Positions 16,826 to 29,776 are shown, counted from the stretch's first letter. The stretch: 64,000 bases of DNA from CAZYTM01 sp964649725 (GCA_964649725.1 CAZYTM010000002.1:1-64000), one strand, 5' to 3'. The notes: a model not told the origin generated them from the sequence alone. Translations and numbers: made by a program.

Positions 16826-17023
16826 TCAAAACAGGGCGTTGATATCTCTTACAATATCATCGACGCTCACACCATGGGCGGAACAGCCCTGCTCAAGGGT
16901 TTCCGCCTGGGCACCCATGCAGCCGATGCAACCAAGATTGTACTTGGCAAGGACTTTAACCACATCAGGGTGCATCCGCATTGCCTGGGCAAAGGTCATG
17001 TCTTTGTTCACTGTCTGGTTCAT
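16826..17023 (-). CDS. DUF1858 domain protein (hybrid-cluster-protein-associated redox disulfide type)
   Basis: A 65-residue protein that is entirely a DUF1858 domain: MTFAQAMRMHPDVVKVLAKY, then GCIGCMGA, then a helix ending DDIVRDINALF. The CxxC pair is the conserved redox or metal motif of the family. The function is unknown; relatives occur next to ScdA/RIC and hybrid-cluster proteins. A clear ribosome site (GAGGTG) precedes the ATG. It sits between greA and recG in the same direction. Confidence 0.88.
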   Translation of the reverse strand: MNQTVNKDMTFAQAMRMHPDVVKVLAKYNLGCIGCMGAQAETLEQGCSAHGVSVDDIVRDINALF

Positions 17024-17109
17024 TCAATCACCTCTTATCTGTTGTTTAAAGGTGGATAGAGTCTGGCTATCTTTACCAGCTCCATTCACTATGCACAATA
17101 TGCTGTTCA

Positions 17110-17586
17110 CTATTCGTACTTGATATCGATAACTTCATATTCCTTCAATCCGGCCGGGACCTTTACCTTGACCGAATCGTCAAGCTTGTGGCCGATAAGC
17201 GCCTTGCCGACCGGCGAGGTGCAGGAGATCTTCCCCAGCTTGATGTCTGCCTCATCTTCACCGACTATCTTGAAGGTGATCTCCTCATCGGCAGCAGTGT
17301 CGTAAAGGGTCACCGTGGCACCGAAAACCACCTTGTCCGGTTTGAGGTTGGTGAGGTCTACCACATAGGCCCTGGCCAGCTTGTCCTGCAGTTCGGCGAT
17401 CCGCCCCTCGATAAAGCTCTGCCGGTGCTTGGCAGCATCGTACTCGGCATTTTCGGAGAGATCGCCATGGCCGCGCGCCTCAGCAATATCGTTGATGACA
17501 CGGGGCCGTTCTTCCCGGATCAGTCTTTTCAGCTCCTCCTGGAGCACTTCATAACTCTCTCTGGTCAATGGTACTGAATGGGACAT
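17110..17586 (-). CDS. greA: transcription elongation factor GreA
   Basis: 158 residues, full length for GreA. The N-terminal coiled-coil finger has the acidic tip (ARGHGDLSENAEYDAAK) that enters the RNA polymerase secondary channel and stimulates cleavage of backtracked RNA. The C-terminal FKBP-like domain ends KVKVPAGLKEYEVIDIKYE. It follows carB by 82 bases and is probably in the same transcript. Confidence 0.96.
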   Translation of the reverse strand: MSHSVPLTRESYEVLQEELKRLIREERPRVINDIAEARGHGDLSENAEYDAAKHRQSFIEGRIAELQDKLARAYVVDLTNLKPDKVVFGATVTLYDTAADEEITFKIVGEDEADIKLGKISCTSPVGKALIGHKLDDSVKVKVPAGLKEYEVIDIKYE

Positions 17587-17668
17587 CGTGCAAGGACTCC
17601 TGCAGCTTTATGATTTCTGCGGGGCAAGACCAGGGTCGAGCTCTGCAGCAGCTTTCCAGATCAACTTT

Positions 17669-20929
<3,261 letters not shown>

Positions 20930-20981
20930 TTACTTACTCCTTAGATAAAACCATATAGAAAACTTTAATCTGAAAGCTTGC

Positions 20982-21103
20982 AGAAAACGCGATTTTTGGG
21001 CAAGATCAAGGCTGTCGAGGGAGCGCGAGGAGGCGTAGCATCGCTACGTCGCACGAGTGCTGCCGAAGACTTACGCAGATATTGCGCAAAAGGCGCGTTT
21101 TCT
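20982..21103 (-). repeat. structured intergenic repeat, copy 1 (carB upstream)
   Basis: Outer arms (20982-21004 and 21082-21103) are complementary and would close a long stem. Inside is a second hairpin at 21032-21050 (GGCGTAGC / GCTACGTC). It is related to the elements at 22024, 23334 and 24837, sharing a TCAAGG motif near one arm and ACTTACGC near the other. The far arm reaches the stop codon of the radical SAM gene. Confidence 0.75.
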
Positions 21104-22011
21104 CAATCCTGGACCCAGCCGTTTTCCAGCCCCGCTGCTTCAAGCTCCCCCACCGCCGCTTCATACTCCGCCCCGGTAAGCTTCCGGTCGATACCGGGGT
21201 GATGCTGCGCCTCATGGGCCGGAAAGAACTGCCTCATCAGCGAGATATGGGTCTCCTGACCGAGATTGGCGGCGATCCACTGCAGGGTAGCCGCAGTGCC
21301 GGCATTCCCCTCCGGCAGCACCAGGTGGCGGATGATCAACCCCCGGAGAGCTCCCCCTCTCTCATCAAGCTGCAGCTGGCCCACCTGACGCAGCATCTCC
21401 TGCACCGCCAGGCAGTTGATCTCCCGGTAGCCGGACGCTCCAGAGAACTTCTCCGCCGGTGGGTCTGTCGCATACTTCATGTCCGGCAGATAGATATCGA
21501 CAATCCCCTCCAGCAGACGCAGCATATCCACCTTTTCAAAACCGCTGGAATTCCAGACCAGCGGCAACCTGAACCCTTGCGGGATGGCGAGATAGAGAGC
21601 AGCCAGAAGTTGCGGCAGAAAATGGGTCGGCGTGACGAAATTGATGTTATGCACCCCGAGCCCCTGCAGTTTCAACATCTTTGCCGCCAGCACGGCAGTA
21701 GTGACATCATCGCCGTTACCCAGCTGGCTGAGCGGATAGTTCTGGCAGAATTTGCACTGCAGACTGCAGCCGGAGAGGAATATGGTCCCGGAACCAGAGC
21801 TGCCGGAGATGGGGGGCTCCTCACCCCAGTGGACATTGGCCGAAGCGATCCGCGGCAGCGCCCCGGCCTTGCAGAGGCCGGTCTCACCAGCCAGCCGGTT
21901 CACCCGGCAGTCGTGGGGGCAGATATCGCAGCACTTAAGCCGGGCATATCCATCTTTTACCCGCCTGAGCAGTTCACCGGAATGGTATAATCCTTGATAA
22001 TTCATCAACAT
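21103..22011 (-). CDS. radical SAM protein, PflX/COG1313 type (pyruvate formate-lyase-activase-like)
   Basis: 302 residues. The radical SAM cluster motif is CSLQCKFCQNY near residue 81 (CxxxCxxC). A preceding cysteine set, CCDICPHDCRVNR...GLCKAG (residues 27-48), is typical of the COG1313 group annotated as PflX or 'putative pyruvate formate-lyase activating enzyme'. Its substrate is not known. It sits between carA and carB in the same direction, although it has no known part in pyrimidine synthesis. Structured repeats lie on both sides, so it may have been inserted into the gene order. Confidence 0.85.
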   Translation of the reverse strand: MLMNYQGLYHSGELLRRVKDGYARLKCCDICPHDCRVNRLAGETGLCKAGALPRIASANVHWGEEPPISGSSGSGTIFLSGCSLQCKFCQNYPLSQLGNGDDVTTAVLAAKMLKLQGLGVHNINFVTPTHFLPQLLAALYLAIPQGFRLPLVWNSSGFEKVDMLRLLEGIVDIYLPDMKYATDPPAEKFSGASGYREINCLAVQEMLRQVGQLQLDERGGALRGLIIRHLVLPEGNAGTAATLQWIAANLGQETHISLMRQFFPAHEAQHHPGIDRKLTGAEYEAAVGELEAAGLENGWVQD

Positions 22012-22023
22012 CCAATCGGCCGT

Positions 22024-22186
22024 CGGTTTTTCGCTGGGTCAAGGTGCACGAAGTAATCGGCGGCGGCAGGGCTACGCCGCACAATTTCGCTTGCGAAATC
22101 GGACCGCGAAGGCGCCCCGCAGGGGGCGGCCGCAGGCCTAGTCACAACTGCTGCCGAAGACTTACGCAGATATAGCGGAAAAGCTG
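22024..22186 (-). repeat. structured intergenic repeat, copy 2 (between radical SAM gene and carA)
   Basis: The longest copy, 163 bases. Outer arms at about 22025-22040 and 22169-22185 pair imperfectly. Inside are AATTTCGC/GCGAAATC and GGCGCCCCGC/GGGGGCGGC hairpins. It shares the stretch CGAAGGCGCCCCGCAGGGGG with the inverted copy at 23334, and GACTTACGCAGATAT with the copy at 20982. Confidence 0.72.
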
Positions 22187-22191
22187 CATCC

Positions 22192-23313
22192 CTACCTATG
22201 CGACTCCATTAGTTTGACAAACCTCTCGAACAGATAATGCGAATCGTGCGGCCCCGGCGACGCCTCCGGATGATGCTGCACGGAAAAGATCGGCAGGCTT
22301 TTGTGTCGCATCCCCTCCACAGTCTGGTCATTGAGGTTCTCATGGGCAAGTTCGCAGGCATGGCCGAGCGATGCGATATCGACCGAGAAGCCATGGTTCT
22401 GGGCTGTGATCTCCACCTGCCGGGTGACGAGGTCGAGGACCGGCAGATTGGAGCCATGATTGCCGAACTTCAGCTTCATGGTCCTGCCACCCAGGGCGAG
22501 CCCCAACAACTGGTGCCCCAGGCAGATACCGAAGATCGGCTTCTTGCCGACCAGTTTGCGGATGTTCCCGATCACCTCGTGCATCGGTTCCGGGTCGCCC
22601 GGACCGTTACTGAGGAATATCCCGTCCGGGTTCATCGCCAACGCCTCTTCGGCCGGGAAGGTGGCCGGCACAACCGTCACGTCGCAGCCGGCCGAGACGA
22701 GACAACGGAGGATGTTGTATTTGATGCCGAAATCGTAGGCCACCACCTTGTACTGCATTTCCTCCTGGAGAGCCTGACCATACCCCCGGCCAAGCTCCCA
22801 GAGCTTCTCGCTCCAGTGGTAAGGGGCGCTGCAGCTCACCCCGGAGGCAAGGTCGAGACCAGCCATGGAGGGGACGGCGCGGACCTTTTTCAGCAGCCGC
22901 TCGATGTCGGCATCGACTGTGGAGATGATGCCGTTCTGCGCCCCCTTATCCCGTAGATGCCTGGTCAATGCCCTGGTATCGAGCCCCTGGATACCGACCA
23001 CCCCATGCTCCTTCAAATAGGCATCGAGGCTCATGGTCGCCCGCCAGTTGGAGTGGCAGTCGAGATACTCCTTGACGATAAATCCGGAGAGGTAGAGCTG
23101 GCTGCTCTCGACATCCTCCGGATTGATACCGGTGTTGCCGATCTGCGGATAGGTCATGGTGACCATCTGCCCCCGGTAGGATGGGTCGGTCAGCACCTCC
23201 TGGTAGCCGGTCATGGCGGTATTGAAGACCACCTCGCCGGTCGCCTCGCCACTGGCACCGAAGGATCTGCCGTGGAATAATCTGCCGTCGGCGAGTACTA
23301 GTACAGCTTGCAT
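22192..23313 (-). CDS. carA: carbamoyl-phosphate synthase small subunit (glutaminase)
   Basis: 373 residues; class I glutamine amidotransferase subunit that supplies ammonia to CarB. The N-terminal CarA domain has GYQEVLTDPSYRGQMVTMTYP. The C-terminal glutaminase domain has the nucleophile motif GICLGHQLLGLALGG near residue 266 and the His/Glu pair in QHHPEASPGPHDS near 349. Length and motifs are complete. Confidence 0.97.
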   Translation of the reverse strand: MQAVLVLADGRLFHGRSFGASGEATGEVVFNTAMTGYQEVLTDPSYRGQMVTMTYPQIGNTGINPEDVESSQLYLSGFIVKEYLDCHSNWRATMSLDAYLKEHGVVGIQGLDTRALTRHLRDKGAQNGIISTVDADIERLLKKVRAVPSMAGLDLASGVSCSAPYHWSEKLWELGRGYGQALQEEMQYKVVAYDFGIKYNILRCLVSAGCDVTVVPATFPAEEALAMNPDGIFLSNGPGDPEPMHEVIGNIRKLVGKKPIFGICLGHQLLGLALGGRTMKLKFGNHGSNLPVLDLVTRQVEITAQNHGFSVDIASLGHACELAHENLNDQTVEGMRHKSLPIFSVQHHPEASPGPHDSHYLFERFVKLMESHR

Positions 23314-23333
23314 AAATCAACTCCAGGGAGAAT

Positions 23334-23451
23334 GCCGCTTTTACGTGATCTCGGCGTAAGTTTCAGGTCATTTGTGACTCGGCCTGCGACCGCCCCCTGC
23401 GGGGCGCCTTCGCCGATTCCTTCGTGCGCCTTGACCTCGCGAAAAATCGAC
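23334..23451 (+). repeat. structured intergenic repeat, copy 3 (between carA and pyrC, inverted)
   Basis: Same family as the copies at 20982, 22024 and 24837 but in the opposite orientation. Outer arms 23334-23352 and 23433-23451 pair with several G-T and A-C replacements. The interior has CGCCCCCTGCGGGGCG, a GC-rich hairpin shared with copy 2. Confidence 0.72.
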
Positions 23452-23487
23452 ATTCATTATTTTGATTCTTTAGAATATGCCCTTATA

Positions 23488-24762
23488 TCAAGACTTATAG
23501 ACGACTTTTCCGGCAACGATGGTATAAGCTGCCCGACCCTTCATCTTCTCCCCCAGCCAGGGTGAGTTCTTCGATTTGCTCTTGAGGCTCTCCTCGGTGA
23601 CGGTCCAGCCGGCAGCCGGGTCGATCACCGTTATGTCGGCCACGGCACCAACGGTCAGGGTCCCCCGCTCGATCCCGAGGATGCGGGAGGGGTTGAGCGC
23701 CATCTTTTCCACCAGCTGGCCCATGGTGAGGGTCTGCTCCTCCACCAGCTTCAGGGCGAGCGGCAGGGCGGTCTCCAGACCGACGATACCGTTCAGGGCG
23801 ATGTTGAATTCGACATCCTTCTCATCCAGATGGTGCGGGGCATGGTCAGTGGCGATAGCGTCGATGGTGCCATCCTTGAGCGCCTCCTTGACTGCGGCCA
23901 GATCATCGGCCGAGCGGAGCGGCGGGTTCATCCGGGCATTGGTGTTGTAACCGCGCACCGCCTCGTCGGTGAGGCTGAAGTAGTGGGGGGCTGTCTCGCA
24001 GGTCACCTTGACGCCACGGGCCTTGGCGTTGCGGATGATCCGCAGCGACCCCTTGGTGGAGACATGGGCGATATGGAGCGGCGAGCTGGTATATTCGGCC
24101 AGATAGACATCCCGGGCGGTCGCCACATCCTCGGCTGCCCAGGGGATCCCCTTCAGACCGAGCTGGGTGGCGACAAACCCTTCGTTCATCACCCCTTCCC
24201 CCACCAGTGCCAGCTCTTCGGCATGGGAGATGACCATGATCCCGATCCCCCTGGCATACTCCAGGGCGCGCCGCATCAGTTCGGCATTCACCACCGGCCG
24301 GCCGTCGTCGGATACTGCCACGCAACCCGACTCCTTCAGCTCACCCATCTCCGCCATGGTCTCACCCTTGCTCCCGTGGGTGATGGCACCGATCGGGAAG
24401 ACATTCACCAGACCTTCGTTCTTTGCCTTGGTCAGGATATAGCTGGTGATCGCCTTGCAGTCATTGACCGGCTTGGTGTTCGGCATACAGGCGACCGAGG
24501 TGAAACCGCCGGCCGCGGCAGCCCTGGTACCGGTAACGATATCCTCCTTGTACTCAAGGCCTGGGTCGCGCAGATGGACATGCATGTCGACCAGTCCGGG
24601 GGTCACCAGCAGCCCGGTCGCATCGATGGTCTCGCCACCGGCAGGCGCTGCCAGCCCTTTGCCGACCTCCTTGATCCTCCCCTCCACCACCAGCAGGTCC
24701 AGTGTAGCATCGATATTCTGTGCCGGGTCGATCACCCGGCCACCTTTGATAAGAAGATTCAT
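23488..24762 (-). CDS. pyrC: dihydroorotase
   Basis: 424 residues; class I dihydroorotase that cyclises carbamoyl-aspartate to dihydroorotate. The metal motif [10 protein letters not shown] lies near residue 59. Further ligands are expected in SHAEE (near 179), [10 protein letters not shown] (near 232) and TDHAPHH (near 306). The C-terminal composite domain ([11 protein letters not shown]) is present. It lies between pyrB and carA in the pyrimidine operon. Confidence 0.97.
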   Translation of the reverse strand: MNLLIKGGRVIDPAQNIDATLDLLVVEGRIKEVGKGLAAPAGGETIDATGLLVTPGLVDMHVHLRDPGLEYKEDIVTGTRAAAAGGFTSVACMPNTKPVNDCKAITSYILTKAKNEGLVNVFPIGAITHGSKGETMAEMGELKESGCVAVSDDGRPVVNAELMRRALEYARGIGIMVISHAEELALVGEGVMNEGFVATQLGLKGIPWAAEDVATARDVYLAEYTSSPLHIAHVSTKGSLRIIRNAKARGVKVTCETAPHYFSLTDEAVRGYNTNARMNPPLRSADDLAAVKEALKDGTIDAIATDHAPHHLDEKDVEFNIALNGIVGLETALPLALKLVEEQTLTMGQLVEKMALNPSRILGIERGTLTVGAVADITVIDPAAGWTVTEESLKSKSKNSPWLGEKMKGRAAYTIVAGKVVYKS

Positions 24763-24836
24763 ATTGCCACCTCATGTATAAAGTTATGAATTATGAGTTA
24801 TGATTTATGAATTCATGGTTACTACTACCAACAATT

Positions 24837-24957
24837 GAGACGGTCAATTCTGGTCAAGGTCAAGGCTGTCAAGGGTTTGCACAGAGGCGTAGCAGCGCTA
24901 CGCCGCACACGCAAGCCTTGCCGACTTACGCCGAGATTGGCCAAAAGTGGCCGTTTC
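24837..24957 (-). repeat. structured intergenic repeat, copy 4 (between pyrC and pyrB)
   Basis: Outer arms 24837-24857 and 24937-24957 pair along about 20 bases, including G-U pairs where the other copies have Watson-Crick pairs. The central hairpin GGCGTAGC-AGC-GCTACGCC is perfect. The far arm overlaps the last base pairs of pyrB. Confidence 0.78.
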
Positions 24958-25891
24958 ACTCCGTCGGAAGATCGCCACCCGACACATGATACAACATCGA
25001 CATCCGCACTGCGACTCCGTTCTCCACCTGTTTCAGGATATGCGACTGCGCCCCGTCAACCACGTAGGAGGACATCTCGACGCCGCGGTTGATCGGCCCC
25101 GGATGCATCACCATGGCGTCCGGTTTGGCCAGCTTCAGATTCTCCGGGTTGAGCCCGAAGTAGCGGGAATATTCCCGGGTATTCGGCATCAACGTCTTCC
25201 CCTGCCGCTCCTGCTGGATCCGCAGCATCATCACCACATCGGCATCCTGGATAGCCTCCTTCATGGTGGCACATACCGTGATATTGCCGAGCTTCTCCAC
25301 CCCGACCGGCATCATGGTCGGCGGTCCGGCCAGGTAGACATGGGAACCGAGCTTGGAGAGGCCGTAGAAGTTGGAACGGGCCACCCGGCTATGGGTGATG
25401 TCGCCGACGATAGCCACCTTCAGCCCATCAAGCCGGCCGAACTTGTCCTTCATAGTGAGCATGTCGAGCAGACCCTGGGAGGGGTGCTCATGGGCACCGT
25501 CACCGGCATTGATTATGGAACAGGTCACCTTTTTCGCCAGGAAATAGTGGGCGCCGGAGACTGCATGGCGCATGACGATGATGTCCGGCTTCATCGCCAG
25601 CAGATTCAGGGCGGTATCGGCCAGGGTCTCCCCCTTGGTGGAGGAGCTGGTGGAGGTGGAGATGTTGACCGTGTCGGCCGAGAGCCGCTTGGCAGCGATC
25701 TCGAACGAGGTCCTGGTGCGGGTCGATGCTTCATAGAAGAGGTTGATGATGGTCTTCCCCCGCAAGGTCGGCACCTTCTTGATATCCCTGCTGTTGATCT
25801 CCCGCATGTTCTCTGCAGTACTGATGAGGAGCTCTATCTCCTCCTTGGTCAGGTCCTGTAAAGCGATGATGTCTCTATGCTTGAATCCCAT
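24956..25891 (-). CDS. pyrB: aspartate carbamoyltransferase catalytic subunit
   Basis: 311 residues. It transfers the carbamoyl group to aspartate. The carbamoyl-phosphate loop [13 protein letters not shown] lies near residue 53, [10 protein letters not shown] near 130 and the aspartate-loop region further on. There is no pyrI regulatory-chain gene nearby; control is by PyrR at the operon head. It starts 48 bases after pyrR. Confidence 0.97.
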   Translation of the reverse strand: MGFKHRDIIALQDLTKEEIELLISTAENMREINSRDIKKVPTLRGKTIINLFYEASTRTRTSFEIAAKRLSADTVNISTSTSSSTKGETLADTALNLLAMKPDIIVMRHAVSGAHYFLAKKVTCSIINAGDGAHEHPSQGLLDMLTMKDKFGRLDGLKVAIVGDITHSRVARSNFYGLSKLGSHVYLAGPPTMMPVGVEKLGNITVCATMKEAIQDADVVMMLRIQQERQGKTLMPNTREYSRYFGLNPENLKLAKPDAMVMHPGPINRGVEMSSYVVDGAQSHILKQVENGVAVRMSMLYHVSGGDLPTE

Positions 25892-25939
25892 ACAAAATTC
25901 CCCCTTGGATTCTAGTTATATAATAATCCGAACAGTGCC

Positions 25940-26491
<552 letters not shown>

Positions 26492-26581
26492 TTAGCCAGA
26501 GGCTAAGCTGAAAGCTGCTCTCCAAAAACGGGATACCCCCGGCTGGCCTGGCTTAAGAGCGCTTTACAGACCATGGGGGGA

Positions 26582-26624
26582 AGAAAAAAAAGAGCCTTCC
26601 CGCTACTTGGCGGAAAGGCTCTTT
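26582..26624 (-). terminator. intrinsic attenuator terminator of the pyr operon
   Basis: On the minus strand AGAGCCTTTCCGC pairs with GCGGGAAGGCTCT (one mismatch), followed by a run of T. It ends about 106 bases before pyrR. Its 5' arm GCCTTT can instead pair with AAAGGT of the upstream PyrR loop, giving mutually exclusive folds. Confidence 0.9.
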
Positions 26625-26653
26625 GCATACGAATAGTTGTCGCGTTCATAAAC

Positions 26654-26688
26654 ACCTTTGCTAACCTCACAGGGTTAAATTAAAAGGT
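26654..26688 (-). promoter_or_regulatory. PyrR-binding loop (anti-antiterminator) in the pyr leader
   Basis: The minus-strand RNA reads ACCUUU, an internal bulge, AACC-CUGUGA-GGUU, then AGC-AAAGGU. The hexaloop CUGUGA fits the CNGNGA consensus of PyrR-bound hairpins, and the outer ACCUUU/AAAGGU stem closes it. It starts about 15 bases after the predicted transcription start. PyrR binding would hold AAAGGU and let the downstream terminator form. Confidence 0.88.
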
Positions 26689-26709
26689 AGATCTGGAAAA
26701 TGTCAGCTC

Positions 26710-26738
26710 AATCTATCATCAGCTAAAAACGGCGTCAA
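26710..26738 (-). promoter_or_regulatory. sigma-70 promoter of the pyr operon
   Basis: TTGACG (-35, 26733-26738), a 17-base spacer, TAGATT (-10, 26710-26715) on the minus strand. Transcription would start near 26703, just ahead of the PyrR loop. Confidence 0.8.
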
Positions 26739-26828
26739 GGAGAAATATGGCAGCTCCGGTAAATTAATAGTTACACCGCAACAGGAGCAGATCGACGCTG
26801 ATGCAGCAAGGAGGAGAGAGGCTTTAAA

Positions 26829-26983
26829 GCTTTTATTTGCCACGGATTTTCACGGATGTTCACGAATATAAACAACAAAGAATTTTTGGGTTTTTGCTCT
26901 TCATCCGTGTAAATCTGTGTTCATCTGTGGCAAGAGAGAGGCTTTAAAGGGACTGGCTCCACAGGTGCCTGTCCCTCTTAGCA
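26829..26983 (-). repeat. composite repeat: CCACGGAT-type inverted repeat plus REP-like palindrome, copy 1
   Basis: Two parts. At 26839-26932 an inverted repeat has arms GCCACGGATTTTCACGGATG and CATCCGTG...CTGTGGC around an AT-rich centre. At 26946-26980 an imperfect palindrome pairs AAGGGACTGGCTCC with the GGTGCCTGTCCCTCTT side. A 16-base direct repeat, GAGAGAGGCTTTAAAG, flanks the inverted repeat (26814-26829 and 26934-26949). A homologous composite lies at 60684-60830 in the opposite orientation. Confidence 0.8.
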
Positions 26984-26997
26984 ACTAAAAAAGACAT

Positions 26998-27014
26998 AGG
27001 GGGACAGTCCCCCT
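26998..27014. repeat. REP palindrome (GGGGACAGTCCCC type)
   Basis: AGGGGGACAGTCCCCCT, nearly perfect around a central A. It lies 9 bases downstream of the lepB stop and belongs to the same family as the palindromes flanking the RAYT gene at 59339. Confidence 0.85.
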
Positions 27015-27022
27015 CCTCTACC

Positions 27023-27703
27023 TCAATCGATTAGCCGGCCGATATTCCCGAACCTGACCCGGAACTTCTGGTTATCCCAGGACCAGTATTTGATGAAGGC
27101 GAGACCCTTGATCTGGCTCACCTTGACGAATTTCCAGAATCGGCTGTCATAGGAGCGGTCGCGGTTGTCACCCATGACAAAGTAGGAGTCAGGCGGCACG
27201 GTGATCGGGCCGAAGTTGTCCCGCGGGTTCATCTCCTTCGGGATGACCTCCAGCTCCTTATGCACCTCATGGGGGTTACAGTAAGGCTTGCCGTTGACAT
27301 AGACCTGCTTATCCTTACCCTCCACGATATCGCCCGGGAGTCCGACCACCCGCTTGATAAAGTCCTTGGATGGGTCCTCCGGATACTCGAAGACGATCAC
27401 GTCCCCTTGGCGGGGATCACGGAACTTCATGATCTTCTTATCGGTGAAGGGGATCTTCGTGCCGTAGATGAACTTGTTTACCAGCAGATGGTCGCCGATC
27501 GCCAGGGTATCCTCCATGGAACCGGAGGGGATCTTGAACGCCTGGACGACAAAGGTCCTGATCAGCAGAGCCAGGAGAACGGCTATCAGGATAGACTCGA
27601 TATACTCCCGGACGATATGCTTCTTCTTCGGTTCGGCATATACCGGCTGCTCTTCTTTGACCTCACCTGCCGGGGTCTGCTGCTGTTCCTGCTGCTGGTC
27701 CAT
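27023..27703 (-). CDS. lepB: signal peptidase I
   Basis: 226 residues; inner-membrane serine protease that removes signal peptides of exported proteins. One N-terminal membrane helix (about 36-54) precedes the catalytic Ser in KIPSGSMEDTLAIGD (near 61) and the Lys in DFIKRVVGLPGD (near 118). The final box GDNRDRSYDSRFWK is present. A Q/E-rich cytoplasmic start (MDQQQEQQQ) is unremarkable. It lies 70 bases after lepA, the usual lepA-lepB pairing. Confidence 0.96.
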   Translation of the reverse strand: MDQQQEQQQTPAGEVKEEQPVYAEPKKKHIVREYIESILIAVLLALLIRTFVVQAFKIPSGSMEDTLAIGDHLLVNKFIYGTKIPFTDKKIMKFRDPRQGDVIVFEYPEDPSKDFIKRVVGLPGDIVEGKDKQVYVNGKPYCNPHEVHKELEVIPKEMNPRDNFGPITVPPDSYFVMGDNRDRSYDSRFWKFVKVSQIKGLAFIKYWSWDNQKFRVRFGNIGRLID

Positions 27704-27773
27704 GATTGTTATTCCCCTGAGTTTATTTCGGATTATTCTGCCTGATCTCCAGACAGTGGCGGTAGCGGCAAGG

Positions 27774-29570
27774 TCATTCGACCTTCAATATCGCCAAAAA
27801 CGCCTCCTGCGGCAGCTCCACATTACCGACGTTCTTCATCCGCTTCTTCCCTTCCTTCTGCTTCTCCAAAAGCTTCCGCTTGCGGGTGATGTCGCCGCCG
27901 TAGCATTTGGCCAAGACATCCTTGCGCATCGCCTTGACCGTCTCGCGGGCGATAACCTTGTTGCCGATGGCGGCCTGTATCGCCACCTCGAACATCTGCC
28001 GGGGTATCATCTCCTTCATCTTTGCCACCAGGTCGCGGCCGCGGTAATAGGCCTTGTCCTTATGGATGATGAGCGACAGGGCATCGACCACCTCGCCGTT
28101 GATCATGATATTGAGCCGGATCAGGTCGCTTTTGCGGTAGTCGAGGTATTCATAGTCGAGCGAGGCATAGCCGCGGCTGATCGACTTCAGGCGGTCGTAG
28201 AAGTCGAGCACTATCTCGTTCAGCGGCAGTTCGTAGATGATCATCACCCGGGTCGGGGTCAGATACTTGATCTCCCGCTGTACCCCCCGCTTCTCTTCGC
28301 AGAGCGCCAGGATAGCGCCGACAAACTCGTTCGGCACATGGATATGGGCGAGGATGAACGGCTCCTCCAGATAGGCGACATGCTGCTGCTCCGGGAGCTG
28401 GTTGGCGCTCTCGATGGTGAACATCTCGCCGGTCACCCGGTGGACCCGATAGACAACGGTCGGCGCTGTGGTGATCAGGTCGAGGTTGAACTCCCGCTCC
28501 AGCCGTTCCTGGATTATCTCCATATGGAGAAGACCGAGGAAACCGCAACGGAAACCGAAACCGAGGGCGACCGAGGTCTCCGGCTCGTAGGAGAAGGATG
28601 AGTCGTTCAGCTTCAGCTTGGCCAGAGCATCGCGCAGCTGTTCATACTGAGAGGTGTCGATCGGATAGAGGCCGGAGAAGACCATCGGCTTCACCTCCTT
28701 GAAACCGGCCAGCGGCTCGCTGCACTGCCGATGGGTAAGGGTCACCGTATCCCCCACCTTGGCATCCGCCACATCCTTGATCCCGGCGATGACAAAGCCG
28801 ACCTCGCCGGCAGCGAGCTGCGGCACCTCGCGCATCACCGGGGCAAAGACCCCCACCTTGAGCGCCTCATAGGAGCTGTTGGTAGCCATCAGCTGGATCT
28901 TGTCCCCCTTCTTCAGGGTACCGGCGAAGATCCGCACCAGGATTATCACCCCCTGATACTGGTCGTACCAGGAGTCGAACAGCAGCGCCTTCAACGGGGC
29001 GGCAGGGTCACCCTTGGGGGGGGGGATCTTCTTGACGATCTCCTCCAGTATCTCCCGGGTGCCGACCCCCTCCTTGGCCGAAGCGAGTACCGCTTCATGG
29101 GCATCGATGCCGATGATCTCCTCGATCTCCTGGATAACCCGCTCCGGCTCGGCAGCCGGCAGGTCGATCTTGTTCAAGACCGGAAAGACCTCCAGATTGG
29201 TGTCGATGGCGAGATAGACATTGGCCAGGGTCTGCGCTTCCACCCCCTGCGAGGCATCCACCACCAGCAGCGCCCCTTCACAGGCGGCCAGCGATCGGGA
29301 GACCTCATAGGTGAAGTCGACATGCCCCGGGGTGTCGATCAGATTGAGGATATAGTCGCGGCCATCAAGCGCATGATAATTGAGCCGCACTGTCTGGGCC
29401 TTGATGGTTATCCCCCGCTCCCGCTCCAGGTCCATCTTGTCGAGAAACTGATCCTGTCGCTCCCGGTCGGATAGGGCGCCGGTGAACTCCAGCAGCCGGT
29501 CCGCCAGGGTCGATTTGCCATGGTCGATATGGGCGATTATGGAAAAATTACGGATTGAATCGTTGGTCAT
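27774..29570 (-). CDS. lepA: elongation factor 4 (LepA)
   Basis: 598 residues, full length. A translational GTPase that acts on ribosomes in the post-translocation state and is linked to initiation and biogenesis. G1 is [15 protein letters not shown]3 is DTPGHVDF, G4 is NKIDLP. The C-terminal domain typical of LepA ([16 protein letters not shown]) is present. It starts behind AAGGGATCT and is first in the lepA-lepB pair. Confidence 0.97.
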   Translation of the reverse strand: MTNDSIRNFSIIAHIDHGKSTLADRLLEFTGALSDRERQDQFLDKMDLERERGITIKAQTVRLNYHALDGRDYILNLIDTPGHVDFTYEVSRSLAACEGALLVVDASQGVEAQTLANVYLAIDTNLEVFPVLNKIDLPAAEPERVIQEIEEIIGIDAHEAVLASAKEGVGTREILEEIVKKIPPPKGDPAAPLKALLFDSWYDQYQGVIILVRIFAGTLKKGDKIQLMATNSSYEALKVGVFAPVMREVPQLAAGEVGFVIAGIKDVADAKVGDTVTLTHRQCSEPLAGFKEVKPMVFSGLYPIDTSQYEQLRDALAKLKLNDSSFSYEPETSVALGFGFRCGFLGLLHMEIIQERLEREFNLDLITTAPTVVYRVHRVTGEMFTIESANQLPEQQHVAYLEEPFILAHIHVPNEFVGAILALCEEKRGVQREIKYLTPTRVMIIYELPLNEIVLDFYDRLKSISRGYASLDYEYLDYRKSDLIRLNIMINGEVVDALSLIIHKDKAYYRGRDLVAKMKEMIPRQMFEVAIQAAIGNKVIARETVKAMRKDVLAKCYGGDITRKRKLLEKQKEGKKRMKNVGNVELPQEAFLAILKVE

Positions 29571-29602
29571 AGATCCCTTTACTGCTGCAGATTAACCTTT
29601 GA

Positions 29603-29632
29603 ACAATAGCGCAGGAAGAGGCGAGTTGTAAA
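29603..29632 (-). promoter_or_regulatory. possible sigma-70 promoter of lepA-lepB
   Basis: TTTACA (29627-29632), an 18-base spacer and TATTGT (29603-29608) on the minus strand, about 33 bases before the lepA start. The match is moderate. Confidence 0.45.
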
Positions 29633-29747
29633 GAATTTTGTGCGCTAAAGCAGCAAGCCGGTAATTTGCAGCAGCGCATCGGCAATGGAGAAGATGCAGC
29701 CGGCCGGGAATGCCGACAAGGGGTACAGATAACGTCCCTCACAGGAG

Positions 29748-29776
29748 ACAAAAAAAGGGGAGCCAGGCTCCCCTCT
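29748..29776 (-). terminator. intrinsic terminator after the lipoprotein gene
   Basis: Minus-strand stem AGGGGAGCC/GGCTCCCCT with a minimal loop, followed by seven T, 22 bases after the stop at 29799. Confidence 0.92.

Noticed and set aside
26839..26932. Rho-independent terminator of lepB
   Set aside because: The inverted repeat is long, has an AT-rich centre and no T-run, and recurs at 60732, so it is better explained as a mobile repeat.
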